64,000 bases of DNA from Bacteroides sp. (GCF_030151085.1 NZ_JASLER010000085.1:1-64000); one strand, 5' to 3'. Shown: positions 8,989 to 18,703, numbered from the stretch's first letter. The notes: generated by a model from the letters alone, not told the origin. A program made the numbers and translations.

Positions 8989-9822
8989 TTACTCCAAACT
9001 ACGTAGCAATTGTATCTCTTCAGCCCAAAGTGATTCATCCGGTGTCTCCAGAATAATGGGCATATCGTCAAAACGAGAATCCTTCATAAAGCGTTTAAAA
9101 AAATCCATTCCAAGCAAGCCTTTTCCTATGCTGTCATGTCTATCCACATGGCTACCTAAAGCTTTCTTTGTATCATTTAAGTGGATGCCACGCAAATAGT
9201 TAAATCCCACTGTTGCATCGAATTCTTTGAATACATTATCATAATCAGCTACAATATCATAACCTGCAGAATAAGTATGGCAGGTATCCAAGCAAACTCC
9301 AACGCGGGTCTTATCTTCTACACGGTCAATGATATATCTCAACTGCCAGAACTCATTTCCTACATTACTACCTTGTCCGGCAGTGTTTTCAATAACAGCC
9401 GTAACTCCACGGGTCTTACTCAAAGTGATATTAATAGACTCAGCTACTTTATCCAAACAAGCTTCCACAGAAATCTTATTCAAATGGCTGCCCGGATGAA
9501 AGTTCAGTAACTTCAAACCGAGTTGTTCACAACGTTGCATCTCATCCAGAAAGGCAGCACGGCTTTTTTCCAACCCCTCAATCTCAGGATGCCCCAGATT
9601 TATCAAATAACTGTCATGGGGTAAAATGTAACGAGAATCAAAAGCATACTTTTCACAGTTCTCCTTAAAAAGTTCAATACTCTCCTCAGCCAAAGGTTTC
9701 GCCACCCACTGACGCTGATTCTTTGTAAACAAGGCAAAAGCATTTGCCCCTATTTCATGAGCATTGACGGGAGCTGCTTCTACTCCGCCACTAGCTGATA
9801 CGTGTGCACCTATAAATTTCAT
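8989..9822 (-). CDS. nfo: Deoxyribonuclease IV (AP endonuclease)
   Basis: Zinc-dependent endonuclease IV that cuts the backbone 5' of abasic sites in base-excision repair. The 277-residue protein starts MKFIGAHVSASGGVEAA; I chose this Met because the 25 upstream in-frame residues are not family-like and reach into the next gene. Family motifs are NFHPGSHLNK, VIENTAGQGSNVG, VCLDTCHTYSAGYD, and HLNDTKKALGSHVDRH with GKG, which hold the metal-binding His, Asp and Glu residues. It lies just downstream of an MGMT-family gene, so two DNA-repair genes may be cotranscribed. Confidence 0.95.
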   Translation of the reverse strand: MKFIGAHVSASGGVEAAPVNAHEIGANAFALFTKNQRQWVAKPLAEESIELFKENCEKYAFDSRYILPHDSYLINLGHPEIEGLEKSRAAFLDEMQRCEQLGLKLLNFHPGSHLNKISVEACLDKVAESINITLSKTRGVTAVIENTAGQGSNVGNEFWQLRYIIDRVEDKTRVGVCLDTCHTYSAGYDIVADYDNVFKEFDATVGFNYLRGIHLNDTKKALGSHVDRHDSIGKGLLGMDFFKRFMKDSRFDDMPIILETPDESLWAEEIQLLRSLE

Positions 9823-9851
9823 AAATCTATAATGTTTAGTTATTAATGAAA

Positions 9852-10160
9852 CTATTCTCTCATGAATTCCCACTGAGATGCTTTCATATCCACACATCCA
9901 TTCCGCCTGAATTTCACACCCTCTTCCTCCAGCAAGACTCTCTGTTCAAGCCAGAAAGGTGCCAGTCTTCCCTGGCTGTTCACTACCCGATGGCAAGGTA
10001 AATGTAACTCCGGAGGAACGTTATGCATAGCCTGTCCTACCATACGCGAACATAAAGGTTTACCTATAAGATAGGCAATCTGCCCATACGTTACCACTCG
10101 TCCCGGAGGAATAGCAGAAACTACATTATACACTTCCTGCTGAAAAGTATCTTTATCCAT
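9852..10160 (-). CDS. MGMT-family (alkyltransferase-like) DNA-binding protein
   Basis: A 102-residue protein matching only the C-terminal DNA-binding domain of O6-alkylguanine-DNA alkyltransferase: AIPPGRVVTYGQIAYLIG, the recognition-helix region SRMVGQAMHNVP, and the active-site PCHRVV with the acceptor Cys present. Alkyltransferase-like (ATL) proteins usually have Trp in place of that Cys, so methyl transfer could still occur here. There is no N-terminal Ada-type domain. It reads into nfo after 29 bp. Confidence 0.88.
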   Translation of the reverse strand: MDKDTFQQEVYNVVSAIPPGRVVTYGQIAYLIGKPLCSRMVGQAMHNVPPELHLPCHRVVNSQGRLAPFWLEQRVLLEEEGVKFRRNGCVDMKASQWEFMRE

Positions 10161-10178
10161 GTGATATTGTTTTCAGGA

Positions 10179-10186
10179 CAAAGATA
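10179..10186 (-). promoter_or_regulatory. -7 box for the MGMT-family gene
   Basis: On the minus strand this reads TATCTTTG, an exact TAnnTTTG, 18 bp upstream of the ATG at 10160. No convincing -33 element was seen. Confidence 0.5.
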
Positions 10187-10199
10187 AAACAAATTATTG

Positions 10200-11417
10200 C
10201 TATTCTCCAATCTTCACTTCATTCATATCCGTAATAATCCGGGCACGAATTGAACTTCTAAGAACAGTACCACCTAGGTTGATAGGGCTAAGAGGAGTTC
10301 CGATACCGTAGAATCGGTTGGCTACAATTGGGAAGCGGTAGATACCTTGCGGATCTATAACTCCCGTACCATTACCAGGCGACGAATTAGAATCATCCGT
10401 TCCGGCAAGAGTAACACGGTTTGAGCGTATAATTGTACCTGTAGGACTTATCAATTCCACTCTCAGCGTGTAGTCATTGGCGTTCACTGGGGCAGGAGCA
10501 GGAACAGGTAGTACATACGAGCCTTTCGACAACATCATCACTGGAAGTGTGCCGACCGGAACTGGTATTTCTGCTAAAACCTGCCCTCCGCTTGTAACCA
10601 CCGGATTTAGTATATAATCTGCGAATACAGGCGTTTGACTGCGTTGGATAAGTGGTACACTCTTGTTCTGCGACGTATACAGACTGATGCGTATACTGCT
10701 AACAGTAGTACCGCTGATACTGGTCGGAACATTAGTGAACCATCCCATCACACCGGCTACCCGGCGCCATAGGTTAACATTACCTTGCGTACCGTAAGAA
10801 CTGGCTGTCAGGGTAGTGGCACCGGCAAACAACTCGGCCTGACGCATATTCGTCCATGTGGCAGATTCGGTACCTGCCAACGTTGCGAAAGCGTTTCCCA
10901 GTTGAGTCATCCCGACTACAATAGCTCCCGGATATCCGTAAGTAACAGGTGACATATCATCCATCCCTACTGCCAGGAAAGTATATGAATTTCCGTTAAC
11001 CAGCCCCTCATACTTCACGTGATAGTTCATTGACGAAGTAACTGTAGGCGGAATATTGCCGAAATGAGCCGACCAACCTACATTCTCGGATGCCACACAA
11101 ATAGCAGTGGGACTCGTACCGTTGAAGATATAAAGCTGGATTGCCGTTACGTGTTGCACATTACCCGACCCCGGCAAGGTGGTGCGAGTACTTGGGCCCT
11201 GACTACGGGTAGCATCGGGAGTACTGCCCGTATTATCCGCATCGGCAACAGACAAGTCACCCGTCACGGTAAAGTTAAGCACTACATCCCCTGCCTTTCC
11301 GCCCGGAGTATCGGGAACAACCTCGTCCAATGCATCATCACCTTGGCAAGCTGTCATCAACAGTGCCGATAGGAACAATGCACCAAGTACATATCTTTTG
11401 AATCTAAAGCGTCTCAT
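10200..11417 (-). CDS. Fimbrillin-like lipoprotein (minor pilin, FimA/Mfa1 fold)
   Basis: Likely accessory subunit of the type V pilus encoded just upstream. The 405 residues begin with a lipoprotein signal (LFLSALLMTAC), so export and lipidation at the outer membrane are expected. Internal features resemble the major pilin at 15768: VTAIQLYIFNG in the N-terminal half, an ELFAG segment, and WRRVAGVMGWFTNVP, which aligns with LRRQVAGLLGYFKNIP there. It begins 15 bp after the stop of the 1420-residue protein and is the last gene of the operon. Whether it is a tip or accessory subunit is inference. Confidence 0.75.
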   Translation of the reverse strand: MRRFRFKRYVLGALFLSALLMTACQGDDALDEVVPDTPGGKAGDVVLNFTVTGDLSVADADNTGSTPDATRSQGPSTRTTLPGSGNVQHVTAIQLYIFNGTSPTAICVASENVGWSAHFGNIPPTVTSSMNYHVKYEGLVNGNSYTFLAVGMDDMSPVTYGYPGAIVVGMTQLGNAFATLAGTESATWTNMRQAELFAGATTLTASSYGTQGNVNLWRRVAGVMGWFTNVPTSISGTTVSSIRISLYTSQNKSVPLIQRSQTPVFADYILNPVVTSGGQVLAEIPVPVGTLPVMMLSKGSYVLPVPAPAPVNANDYTLRVELISPTGTIIRSNRVTLAGTDDSNSSPGNGTGVIDPQGIYRFPIVANRFYGIGTPLSPINLGGTVLRSSIRARIITDMNEVKIGE

Positions 11418-11432
11418 AAGAATTAAGAATTA

Positions 11433-14400
11433 TCAGTTTCTAACTAAATAAAAGCGGCCTACATGCGAAGACATCGTACCTGCGTCCACTATAACTTCTG
11501 AACCCGAAAGCGGAGTACGTTTGTTCGTTTCCGTATCTAGCAACGACCAGTTTTTCCAAGTATCTCCATTGGCATGAGACAATTTCAGCTTTACCTGTCC
11601 GGGCGTACGCAGATTGAAACCTATAGGAATGCGTTCGGCATCGTTGAGTTGCTGTATATCCAGAGCTTTCTCATTTGCAATACTGTACACAGCGATAGTC
11701 GGAACTACCTCATTGTCAAGCAATATTTCCGAATCCTCCTTCGGATTGAAAGCAACACGTGCAGACGGATGGAGACGGATGATGCAACTGGAAGAAGTAT
11801 TACCTACACTAGCTGTCAGAACCAGCGTCGGGCGTCCCGTACTGATAGCACGTGTCTGAGTTGCAGCAGTTGCACTACGCAATAGCCCACCGGAACCCGG
11901 AGCCTGTGTCAAAGCAGCAGTAGTAAAACGTATAGGGAGCGTCAGTGAAGGAGTCGCCACAGTAACAAAGACCGATTGCATCGGTGCAATATACTGGAAA
12001 TTTGTTCCGTTGCTCACTAATTGTCCGTCGGCTTTGATAACAGAATTATTTGTATTACCGTCATACACCTTGACCGAAGTTATCAACGGATTGTCCGTCA
12101 TAAACTGACTGATGCTGAGATGCGACATAAACGGATTGCCTACGATGAAAGTTGTACCTGCCACCTTGTTTGTAGCACCCACTGTTAGAGGGAAGGTGAC
12201 AGAACCACTGCTATTCTCGTAGATAAAGCGTCCTGGAAGGGTACGTGTCAGCGTTTCACTATATGAAGAGCTGGAGCCCGACAGATTGAAATAGGTAAAC
12301 TGTGTGTGCACCTTCGGAAAGCGGAACGTAAGCGTGCTAGCCGATGCAGATTCTTTGTCAGCAAGCATCGAGAATCCCATACCAAGGCCGTACGCCTGGC
12401 TCAAAGCATTGAACGGAGGTGTCCAGTTCGTATTGTCCGGAGTCACGGAGACTGGGGTCAGTGTACCACCGGTGAACTTCTGTCCGGGTGCGTCGTGGCT
12501 CCACAAACGTTGGTAGACGCGTGGACTGAAACGGTTTTCAGGTGAAGTCGAAGCATTCAGTACTGTGAAAGTTGGATTGTTCTGGGTACCGTTCATAGCA
12601 CCAGGTATAAACATATCCCCCGTGAACATAGCCTTCAATGGGGCAGACAACATATAGTAACGTCCTGCTTGTAATGCCATCTCTACCCATGCCTGTGCAT
12701 AATTAAGGTAGTGAGTATTCACAATCTCGGCATTCGGGGCGAAGTGAAGGTTATTACAATAGTTAGCTGCACTCTGCAATAGCACAGGATATTGCGAAGC
12801 ATTGGATGGGATAACAACATCCGTACATTGCCACGGGCTACCATTCGTCCAGTTTGCCCAAGTATTCCAATCGGTAGAGGTCGGACTGGTCTTCCAGGTG
12901 GTGCTCAATGGGTGCACAGTTGCATGAATACCATTATAATAGAGATTTGTACCGGCAGCGTCGTAGATGGAAATATAATAATCTCCGGCAGGTACATTGC
13001 TCAAAGTAAACGTTTGGCTTGTCAGAGTAACCGTAGTATTGGTCACCGCATTACCGTTGGCTACATTGTACATGCGTAGCAGATAACTGTTACCGTTCGT
13101 ACCACCATTCACAGTGATAACAATCGGTGTGCCTTGGCAGACGTGAGAGGTCACATTGACCAGGTCGATAGTCTCACCCGTGCTTGGAGGAGCATCGGCA
13201 CAGTCGGGTATCCCGTCGCCATTACTGTCCGGACGGGTATAGATTCCTGCCAACTGAATTTGCTTCACAGCGTTGGCAACTCCTGTCAATGTAATGCGTG
13301 CTTCGTCGAAAGGCGCGCTCGACGGGGTCGTTTCGAGGTATTGATTTCCGTTGTTACTGATAACGTTGAGTCCCAATACACCGCCGTTTCCGGTACTTCC
13401 TACCAATACACCGCCATTATAAAGGCTTATAGTAGTCCATCCTATCACGTCTGCTCCCAGCACACCTGCCGGAGTAGCTACAATAAAACCTACGGGCTGT
13501 TTCTGATTTATTTTGTTGAATTTCACAGCCACAGTGACTGTTCCCAATACATTCGTTGTATTGATGGTTGAATAAGTGTTGACATCCGAATCGATCAGGT
13601 TGCCCAAGTCGAGGAAAGAAGTCGCCACATTAGCAACATCCGTAGTGCCTGTTGCGGCATAGTTAATGCTGGCTCCGTAACTTGCCGGAGTCATCAGTTG
13701 CATACAGGCTTCTGCCGGACTGCCACTATAACAAGAAGCGCTGGCATTTTCCCAGAAAGGGTAATAGATACGGAAAGCACTCAGGTTCAGGTTGAGCAAG
13801 CCAGCTGTCCAAAGTTCGATGGCATCAAACGTCTGGTTGGTATTGACCGATAGACGTACTTTGCCCCCATTGTCACCAATCAGTCCGGCAGAGATAGCAC
13901 TATTGCCATCGGCAGTACTTTCAAATACCTTCACCCCGTTGCGATAAAGGCGGATGACAAAGAGCTTGAGCACATTGGCATTCAACAGTCCCGATGAAGT
14001 CTGTACAACGAACCCCGCCCGGATATTACTTTGAGTAGCATTAACGGGTTGGGTTGCGCTAGTCTGTATGCCCACTATAGAAGTGTTGGCAGCCAAGCTC
14101 AGTACATTATTATAGGTGATATAGTTATCCGGATTACTGTCTATCAGATTGTTCTTTCCTGTAAAGGAAGTACCTTCGCCGGCACAGAGCAGACATCCTC
14201 CTCCCGTAGGACCATAAACGGATGCACCGTTGCTGGCTATGGTAATCATATTGTTACATACCGACGTGTCACCTACGCCGCTGGCATTACGGGTAATGGT
14301 GGCGGTCTGCGTATAAGTTGTACCATCGGTACCGGTATAAGTCCCGGTCACAGTATAAGCACCATTAACAGTCATACCTGTTATCATGTTACTACTTATG

Positions 14401-15695
14401 GTTGGAGTAGATCCTGTAGGACCTGTGACGGTATAAGCAACACTTCCTGTGGTTGGAGTGAACAGTTGATAAGAATTACCGGTAATAGTGGCGTTACCTA
14501 GTGCAAAGTAACTGGAAGCATCAACTACTATCGGATCGCGCACAAAAGCATAATTGATAGTGGTAGCACTCAGGTTGACATTGATACCCGAGAACTGGAT
14601 TTTGACTTGCGAGGCCGGTTTCTTCAGTATCATACTGATTTGCGTACCTCCGGTTTGTACTGCCGATAAACCTAGCAAGCTGCTGATGGTCACTTGTTCT
14701 TGCTGGTTACTTGAAGCATCATACGTGGTGAGTATGGTGCTACCCAACAAACCAATATTCGCCAGCCCAAGGCTTGAGAGATTGAAACCGACTTCGGCTC
14801 CAACGGGTATTGTTTGCCCGAAGTTAATAGTGGCGCGAGGTTGGAATAAGCCTCCTATTAAACCAAATGTAGGACCATTTGCTACATTAGCATCTATCAG
14901 TTGGCCACTGTTTGGTACAGTGGTCCACGTCAAATCGAGGAGAGTATTATCATGTACCGATACTCCACTCGTGAAGTAAGGGTTAGTTGTTATAGCAGGT
15001 TGTATGGGGTTATCACCTACGAAGGCGTAGTATAGGCTCAAGGCACTCAGTACAGTAGCCGAAACTCCGTACATGCCCAATTTTATTTCATCAAAGTCTT
15101 TTGTAAAGGTGGTTGTAAAGGAAAGTGCCTGCTGAGTACCATTGTTAGCGGCACCGGCAAGGTCTAGTTGTAAGGCCGACACCGCTTGTGTGTCGCTACC
15201 TTTCATTTCCTGGAAGACCCCTTTGAGATAGGTTTTCAAATAGAAACCTTTCAGTACATTGAGGTCGATTAAGGAAACGTTACTCAACGAGTAGACGAAT
15301 CCTGCTACTTGTCCTCCTGCATACGTGCGGTTGACGTCGCGAACGGAGGCTATTTCGTTGCCTACAAGTTGGGCATTGGTTACACCGCCGAATGAGGCGG
15401 AGTTAGTGATGTCGGTATCGAGCATATTAGCGATACCTGAGTTACTGGATAGTACGGCTATCAGTGCGTTCGACATATCATCCACGATACGTCCTTGACC
15501 TACCAGGGGTATCCTTCGGTTGGCAGTCCACGTAGCACCTCCATCGGTGGTGGTAAGAGCAGAAGTGGATGCAGCGAAGGTAGTGGCACCTTTCGAAGAA
15601 ATATCGGCTTCGGGAACTGTAAAAAGATCTTCGTCCTGACAAGCGGATAGTCCGAAGAAGAAGGCGTAAATGATGAAGATATGTTTCGTTTTCAT
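11433..15695 (-). CDS. Giant repeat-containing lipoprotein of the fimbrial operon (putative tip/adhesin)
   Basis: A 1420-residue exported lipoprotein (FFFGLSAC, lipidated Cys at 19). Four divergent segments of about 130 residues recur near 88-230, 263-390, 515-645 and 697-825. They share an LID-(S/A)-(D/N) opening, a GF(V/N) strand, an LLxxNVL-type strand and an FD-E-I/A closing. An SNGDGIPDCAD segment near 820-832 looks like a calcium-binding thrombospondin-3-type loop. From about 935 a W..DW..WANWTNG..(C)TDVVIP segment resembles domains of Bacteroidetes surface proteins. The gene lies between the major pilin and a pilin-like lipoprotein, so a tip or stalk role is likely but inferred. Confidence 0.7.
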   Translation of the reverse strand: MKTKHIFIIYAFFFGLSACQDEDLFTVPEADISSKGATTFAASTSALTTTDGGATWTANRRIPLVGQGRIVDDMSNALIAVLSSNSGIANMLDTDITNSASFGGVTNAQLVGNEIASVRDVNRTYAGGQVAGFVYSLSNVSLIDLNVLKGFYLKTYLKGVFQEMKGSDTQAVSALQLDLAGAANNGTQQALSFTTTFTKDFDEIKLGMYGVSATVLSALSLYYAFVGDNPIQPAITTNPYFTSGVSVHDNTLLDLTWTTVPNSGQLIDANVANGPTFGLIGGLFQPRATINFGQTIPVGAEVGFNLSSLGLANIGLLGSTILTTYDASSNQQEQVTISSLLGLSAVQTGGTQISMILKKPASQVKIQFSGINVNLSATTINYAFVRDPIVVDASSYFALGNATITGNSYQLFTPTTGSVAYTVTGPTGSTPTISSNMITGMTVNGAYTVTGTYTGTDGTTYTQTATITRNASGVGDTSVCNNMITIASNGASVYGPTGGGCLLCAGEGTSFTGKNNLIDSNPDNYITYNNVLSLAANTSIVGIQTSATQPVNATQSNIRAGFVVQTSSGLLNANVLKLFVIRLYRNGVKVFESTADGNSAISAGLIGDNGGKVRLSVNTNQTFDAIELWTAGLLNLNLSAFRIYYPFWENASASCYSGSPAEACMQLMTPASYGASINYAATGTTDVANVATSFLDLGNLIDSDVNTYSTINTTNVLGTVTVAVKFNKINQKQPVGFIVATPAGVLGADVIGWTTISLYNGGVLVGSTGNGGVLGLNVISNNGNQYLETTPSSAPFDEARITLTGVANAVKQIQLAGIYTRPDSNGDGIPDCADAPPSTGETIDLVNVTSHVCQGTPIVITVNGGTNGNSYLLRMYNVANGNAVTNTTVTLTSQTFTLSNVPAGDYYISIYDAAGTNLYYNGIHATVHPLSTTWKTSPTSTDWNTWANWTNGSPWQCTDVVIPSNASQYPVLLQSAANYCNNLHFAPNAEIVNTHYLNYAQAWVEMALQAGRYYMLSAPLKAMFTGDMFIPGAMNGTQNNPTFTVLNASTSPENRFSPRVYQRLWSHDAPGQKFTGGTLTPVSVTPDNTNWTPPFNALSQAYGLGMGFSMLADKESASASTLTFRFPKVHTQFTYFNLSGSSSSYSETLTRTLPGRFIYENSSGSVTFPLTVGATNKVAGTTFIVGNPFMSHLSISQFMTDNPLITSVKVYDGNTNNSVIKADGQLVSNGTNFQYIAPMQSVFVTVATPSLTLPIRFTTAALTQAPGSGGLLRSATAATQTRAISTGRPTLVLTASVGNTSSSCIIRLHPSARVAFNPKEDSEILLDNEVVPTIAVYSIANEKALDIQQLNDAERIPIGFNLRTPGQVKLKLSHANGDTWKNWSLLDTETNKRTPLSGSEVIVDAGTMSSHVGRFYLVRN

Positions 15696-15725
15696 TGCGA
15701 TAGAGCTTGTTTAAAAAGAAGTTTG

Positions 15726-15749
15726 AGAAGGTGTGTTACCACACCTTCT
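15726..15749 (-). terminator. Intra-operon hairpin between major pilin and tip gene
   Basis: On the minus strand a perfect 10-bp stem (AGAAGGTGTG/CACACCTTCT) is closed by a GUAA tetraloop of GNRA type and followed nine bases later by a run of T. It lies 19 bp past the pilin stop and 31 bp before the start of the 1420-residue gene. It could be a partial terminator or a 3' stabiliser of the pilin message. Confidence 0.65.
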
Positions 15750-15767
15750 TTTTAAATCACAAAGTTG

Positions 15768-16973
15768 TTATTCAATTCCCAGGTTGTAAATCATATCCCA
15801 AGCATCGTTGACTGTAAGGGTGATAACCGTTTCCTGTGACAAGTCAATCGGATTGTCATCGTCACTTGTCGGGCTACCCGGAGTACCACCATCAGTAGTA
15901 CTTGCTTTGTATTTCTGACCCAGTGAGTAGAAGTAGTTACGGTTTACATCATATACTTTCGGATTGGTTGCAGCAGCGTTCACTACATCCCATTCTTTCA
16001 AAACAGTGCCCAGTGCATCTTCCAACTGTACAGTGAAAGTAGTGGTAGATGCTACCTGTGGGAAAGGAATAAGGAACTTACCGGACAATACACTGTTCGG
16101 TACCAATGCTACACCAGCACCGGTAGGAGCCGGAATATTAAATACAGCGGCAAGATTGGAAGCCGCGTTAGTAACCTGTGCTGCATAGTCGGTAAGCAAT
16201 GTCACAAGATTGAATTCTAAAACTTTGGTTCTCGTATTGTTACCGGTACCGTTCATTAATCCTGTGTTAGGGAAGGTGAAAGAAGTACCATGATTGGAAG
16301 CATATACGCGTACGGATGCTACTACGTCTGGCAGACCACCTATCGGGTTAGGATACAGAACAGGGATATTCTTGAAGTAGCCAAGTAAACCTGCTACCTG
16401 GCGTCTCAAAACCACCTGGCTGTTAGTACCCGACTGGATGTTACCATTAACTACCATAAAGCTGTCCCTTCCGGCGAAAAACTCGGATTCGTTAGTCAAT
16501 GCAGGAAGAGTAGCAGTAAATGCATTTGCAGCAGGACCACCATTTGTAATAGTGTAGTCCGGAGTAGTGTTATAACCGTAAGCTACAACCATATATTTAC
16601 CGTCAGTTGCTAACTTATTCAGTTTTACTGTCTGGCTTGCCTCATGTGTAGTAGTTCCCGGAACTGCGGTATCCGTTGGACCTGCTGTCCATGCAAGTGG
16701 GTTCTGTATACCGGTTGCTAGTGCAGCAGTGGTAACATCTGTTCCATCTGGAGCGTAAATGTACAATTTCACAAAGTTCACATTATTTTCTGCTTCAGAA
16801 CTGTTTACAGGACGTACTAAACGAGTACCAGGACCGTCGCCGCCACTGTTCAGGGTCAGGGTTAGTTGCTGTCCGGCTGCTACATCGTGATTTTCCAGAG
16901 GAACAGCGTCATCATTGCTACATGCTGCAAACATCATAGCTGTTACAGCGGAAAAGAACAAATAATTTTTCAT
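15768..16973 (-). CDS. Major fimbrial subunit, FimA/Mfa1-like lipoprotein
   Basis: Probable structural pilin of a type V pilus: lipidated, exported, then processed and polymerised by strand exchange. The 401-residue precursor has the lipobox FAAC (Cys at 18), a Thr/Asn/Gly-rich body, FVKLYIYAPDG in the N-terminal domain, SEFFAGRDSF and LRRQVAGLLGYFKNIP, and a C-terminal RNYFYSLGQKYK...DNPIDLSQETVITLTVNDAWD, which matches the end of many Bacteroides fimbrillins. It follows the anchor gene by 46 bp, and a hairpin follows it before the tip gene. Confidence 0.85.
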   Translation of the reverse strand: MKNYLFFSAVTAMMFAACSNDDAVPLENHDVAAGQQLTLTLNSGGDGPGTRLVRPVNSSEAENNVNFVKLYIYAPDGTDVTTAALATGIQNPLAWTAGPTDTAVPGTTTHEASQTVKLNKLATDGKYMVVAYGYNTTPDYTITNGGPAANAFTATLPALTNESEFFAGRDSFMVVNGNIQSGTNSQVVLRRQVAGLLGYFKNIPVLYPNPIGGLPDVVASVRVYASNHGTSFTFPNTGLMNGTGNNTRTKVLEFNLVTLLTDYAAQVTNAASNLAAVFNIPAPTGAGVALVPNSVLSGKFLIPFPQVASTTTFTVQLEDALGTVLKEWDVVNAAATNPKVYDVNRNYFYSLGQKYKASTTDGGTPGSPTSDDDNPIDLSQETVITLTVNDAWDMIYNLGIE

Positions 16974-17019
16974 TTTAGTTAAGTTTTAGAATTATACAAT
17001 CAGTAAAAAAAGAAAATAT

Positions 17020-17949
17020 TTAATTTATGTCTAGACCGTTAATTATTTCCCAACCATCTTCTGTCCACATATAAATGTTGAAGTCCCGTGCTTTATCATC
17101 ATATACATATTTTAATGTAGTCAGTTGATTGCGCTTCATAGTTACATTTACGTCTTTCGGCGTAAGAGTTGGGGTTATAAGCGCCGGATTGTCATAGAAA
17201 TCAAGATGTAACAGAGATTTGAAATCACCTGTAGACGGTGCTAGTTTGGTGTGCAGCACAACTTCTTCTTCAGGTGCCCAAGTATCGGACTTGTTTACAG
17301 TGATAGGATTGGTATAAGCAAATTGATAGTTTACCTGCTGATATATATTGCTTATGCTCTTGTTGGCATAGCGCACGGAAGCCGGAAGATTCGTTACGTC
17401 CAGAATAAGTTTTCCGGTGGCACGCTTCATTCCTAATGTATAGGTATAGTGATTGATGTCGTACACCAATGTGTCATGTACCAAATAAATATCACTTCCT
17501 TCCTGTGTACCTTTATGTATGATACTGCTCAGTGAGCGATCTGTAAGCGAAAAGTTGTCCGCCAGTCCGCCCCAAACAGTCAGCACATATTTACCAAAGG
17601 GTAAACTGTTAGCAAAGCTGAGGGGCAAAGCCTGTTCACTACCTGTCACGTTAAACACGCCCCGTTCTTCAACTATATTACCGGTGGCAGCATTGCGAAG
17701 GGCGTAGTAAAGCGTGGGGATGTATGCATCGAAAGCAAGAGTCTCGCTTTTTGGAGTTTCTTGTGGTACACTTCCCACGTTGGAATAGTTTTTATCTATC
17801 ACGGTGAGTTGCACCTGCAAAGTGGGACACGAATCTAAATCGTCGTGGATACAAGAAGAAAGCAACAACGGAGCAAACAGGAGGCAATAACCTATTTGCT
17901 TCCGAAGAGACATACGTACGGATAAACCGTTTTTATTAATTGGATTCAT
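17020..17949 (-). CDS. FimB/Mfa2-family fimbrial anchor lipoprotein
   Basis: Predicted outer-membrane anchor and length regulator of the pilus. The frame can begin at 18024, but the first 25 residues lack signal-peptide character; I chose the Met at 17949 and note that 17913 is also possible. The signal LLFAPLLLSSC is followed by IHDDLDSCP, the Cys-Asp-rich start typical of FimB/Mfa2 proteins. Later features are YVLTVWGG and TLGMKRATGKLILDVTNLP, then a C-terminal NIYMWTEDGWEIINGLDIN. It is the first gene of the fimbrial operon, as in known fim/mfa clusters where anchor and pilin are adjacent. Confidence 0.8.
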   Translation of the reverse strand: MNPINKNGLSVRMSLRKQIGYCLLFAPLLLSSCIHDDLDSCPTLQVQLTVIDKNYSNVGSVPQETPKSETLAFDAYIPTLYYALRNAATGNIVEERGVFNVTGSEQALPLSFANSLPFGKYVLTVWGGLADNFSLTDRSLSSIIHKGTQEGSDIYLVHDTLVYDINHYTYTLGMKRATGKLILDVTNLPASVRYANKSISNIYQQVNYQFAYTNPITVNKSDTWAPEEEVVLHTKLAPSTGDFKSLLHLDFYDNPALITPTLTPKDVNVTMKRNQLTTLKYVYDDKARDFNIYMWTEDGWEIINGLDIN

Positions 17950-18090
17950 AACAGTAGAGTATTCTTTTCTTGATTCTGGTACATCTAGTTTATATATTGC
18001 GGAATCAACGAAACGTATTCTCATTTGTTTTCAGAAACCCATTTTTGATAGAAAACAGAGCTGTATTTTAATGATTTTAAAGGACTATAT

Positions 18091-18573
18091 CTATAAAAAA
18101 GTACTCGCACCCAGTATATTATACATATACGTCACATTCCGAACCCGTATCAAATCACCCTTTACAGTGAAAAGCAACTGATACTTAGTTTCCGAATTCG
18201 ACATGCCTATCTCAACCGCAACCATAGACTGCCATTCGGGAAACTCCACGTAAGTGACATTCTGCACCTCCCCACCGGCATATTGACTCATCGAGAAAGT
18301 ATTGAATACAGCAGCAGGGGCCTGATCCATCGTTTCCCAATCCGTCTGCTTCATTGCCCATTTGCCATCGGCGCTGAACCAAACCTTAGTATCAAAACCA
18401 TTCAGCATAAAATTCGCTACATAATACTCGTAGTCGCGCAACCAAGCTACATCATTAGCCGTAGGATATAACTTCTTCAAAGACGCCTGAACATTGGCAG
18501 GCGCCCAATCGGCAAACACAGAAGCTGATGCAATCAACAGAAGCATCAGAAAAGAGATTCTCAACTTTTTCAT
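18091..18573 (-). CDS. PepSY-like (DUF2874) periplasmic protein
   Basis: A small exported protein of unknown function (160 residues; signal peptide ending near FADWAP). The body has two half-repeats typical of Bacteroidetes PepSY-like proteins: LKKLYPTANDVAWLRDYEYYVANFMLNG... and a strand-rich second half (VAVEIGMSNSETKYQLLFTVKGDLIRV). A second, divergent member is at 54680. It lies just upstream of the fimbrial operon on the same strand, but the gap and different content do not prove cotranscription. Confidence 0.75.
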   Translation of the reverse strand: MKKLRISFLMLLLIASASVFADWAPANVQASLKKLYPTANDVAWLRDYEYYVANFMLNGFDTKVWFSADGKWAMKQTDWETMDQAPAAVFNTFSMSQYAGGEVQNVTYVEFPEWQSMVAVEIGMSNSETKYQLLFTVKGDLIRVRNVTYMYNILGASTFL

Positions 18574-18671
18574 AACTTATTCAGATTATAATTGTACAGT
18601 CAACAACAGCACCTTTCGAGTTTTGTTTGAAAAGGTTAAGCACAAAAGCTATTTCAACCAAAATAAAAAAC

Positions 18672-18679
18672 TATATTTG
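18672..18679 (+). promoter_or_regulatory. -7 box for the zinc-ribbon gene
   Basis: TATATTTG fits TAnnTTTG exactly and lies 24 bp upstream of the ATG at 18704. No clear -33 element. Confidence 0.5.
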
Positions 18680-18703
18680 CCAATCACTTAAAAAGGAATC
18701 AGT

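Noticed and set aside
9823..9897. Upstream start for endonuclease IV
   Set aside because: The 25 extra residues overlap the MGMT gene and do not fit the family, whose usual start is MKxIGAH.
11574..14979. Long plus-strand frames opposite the 1420-residue gene
   Set aside because: These arise because the coding strand is poor in stops on its complement; none has a promoter, domain or start context.
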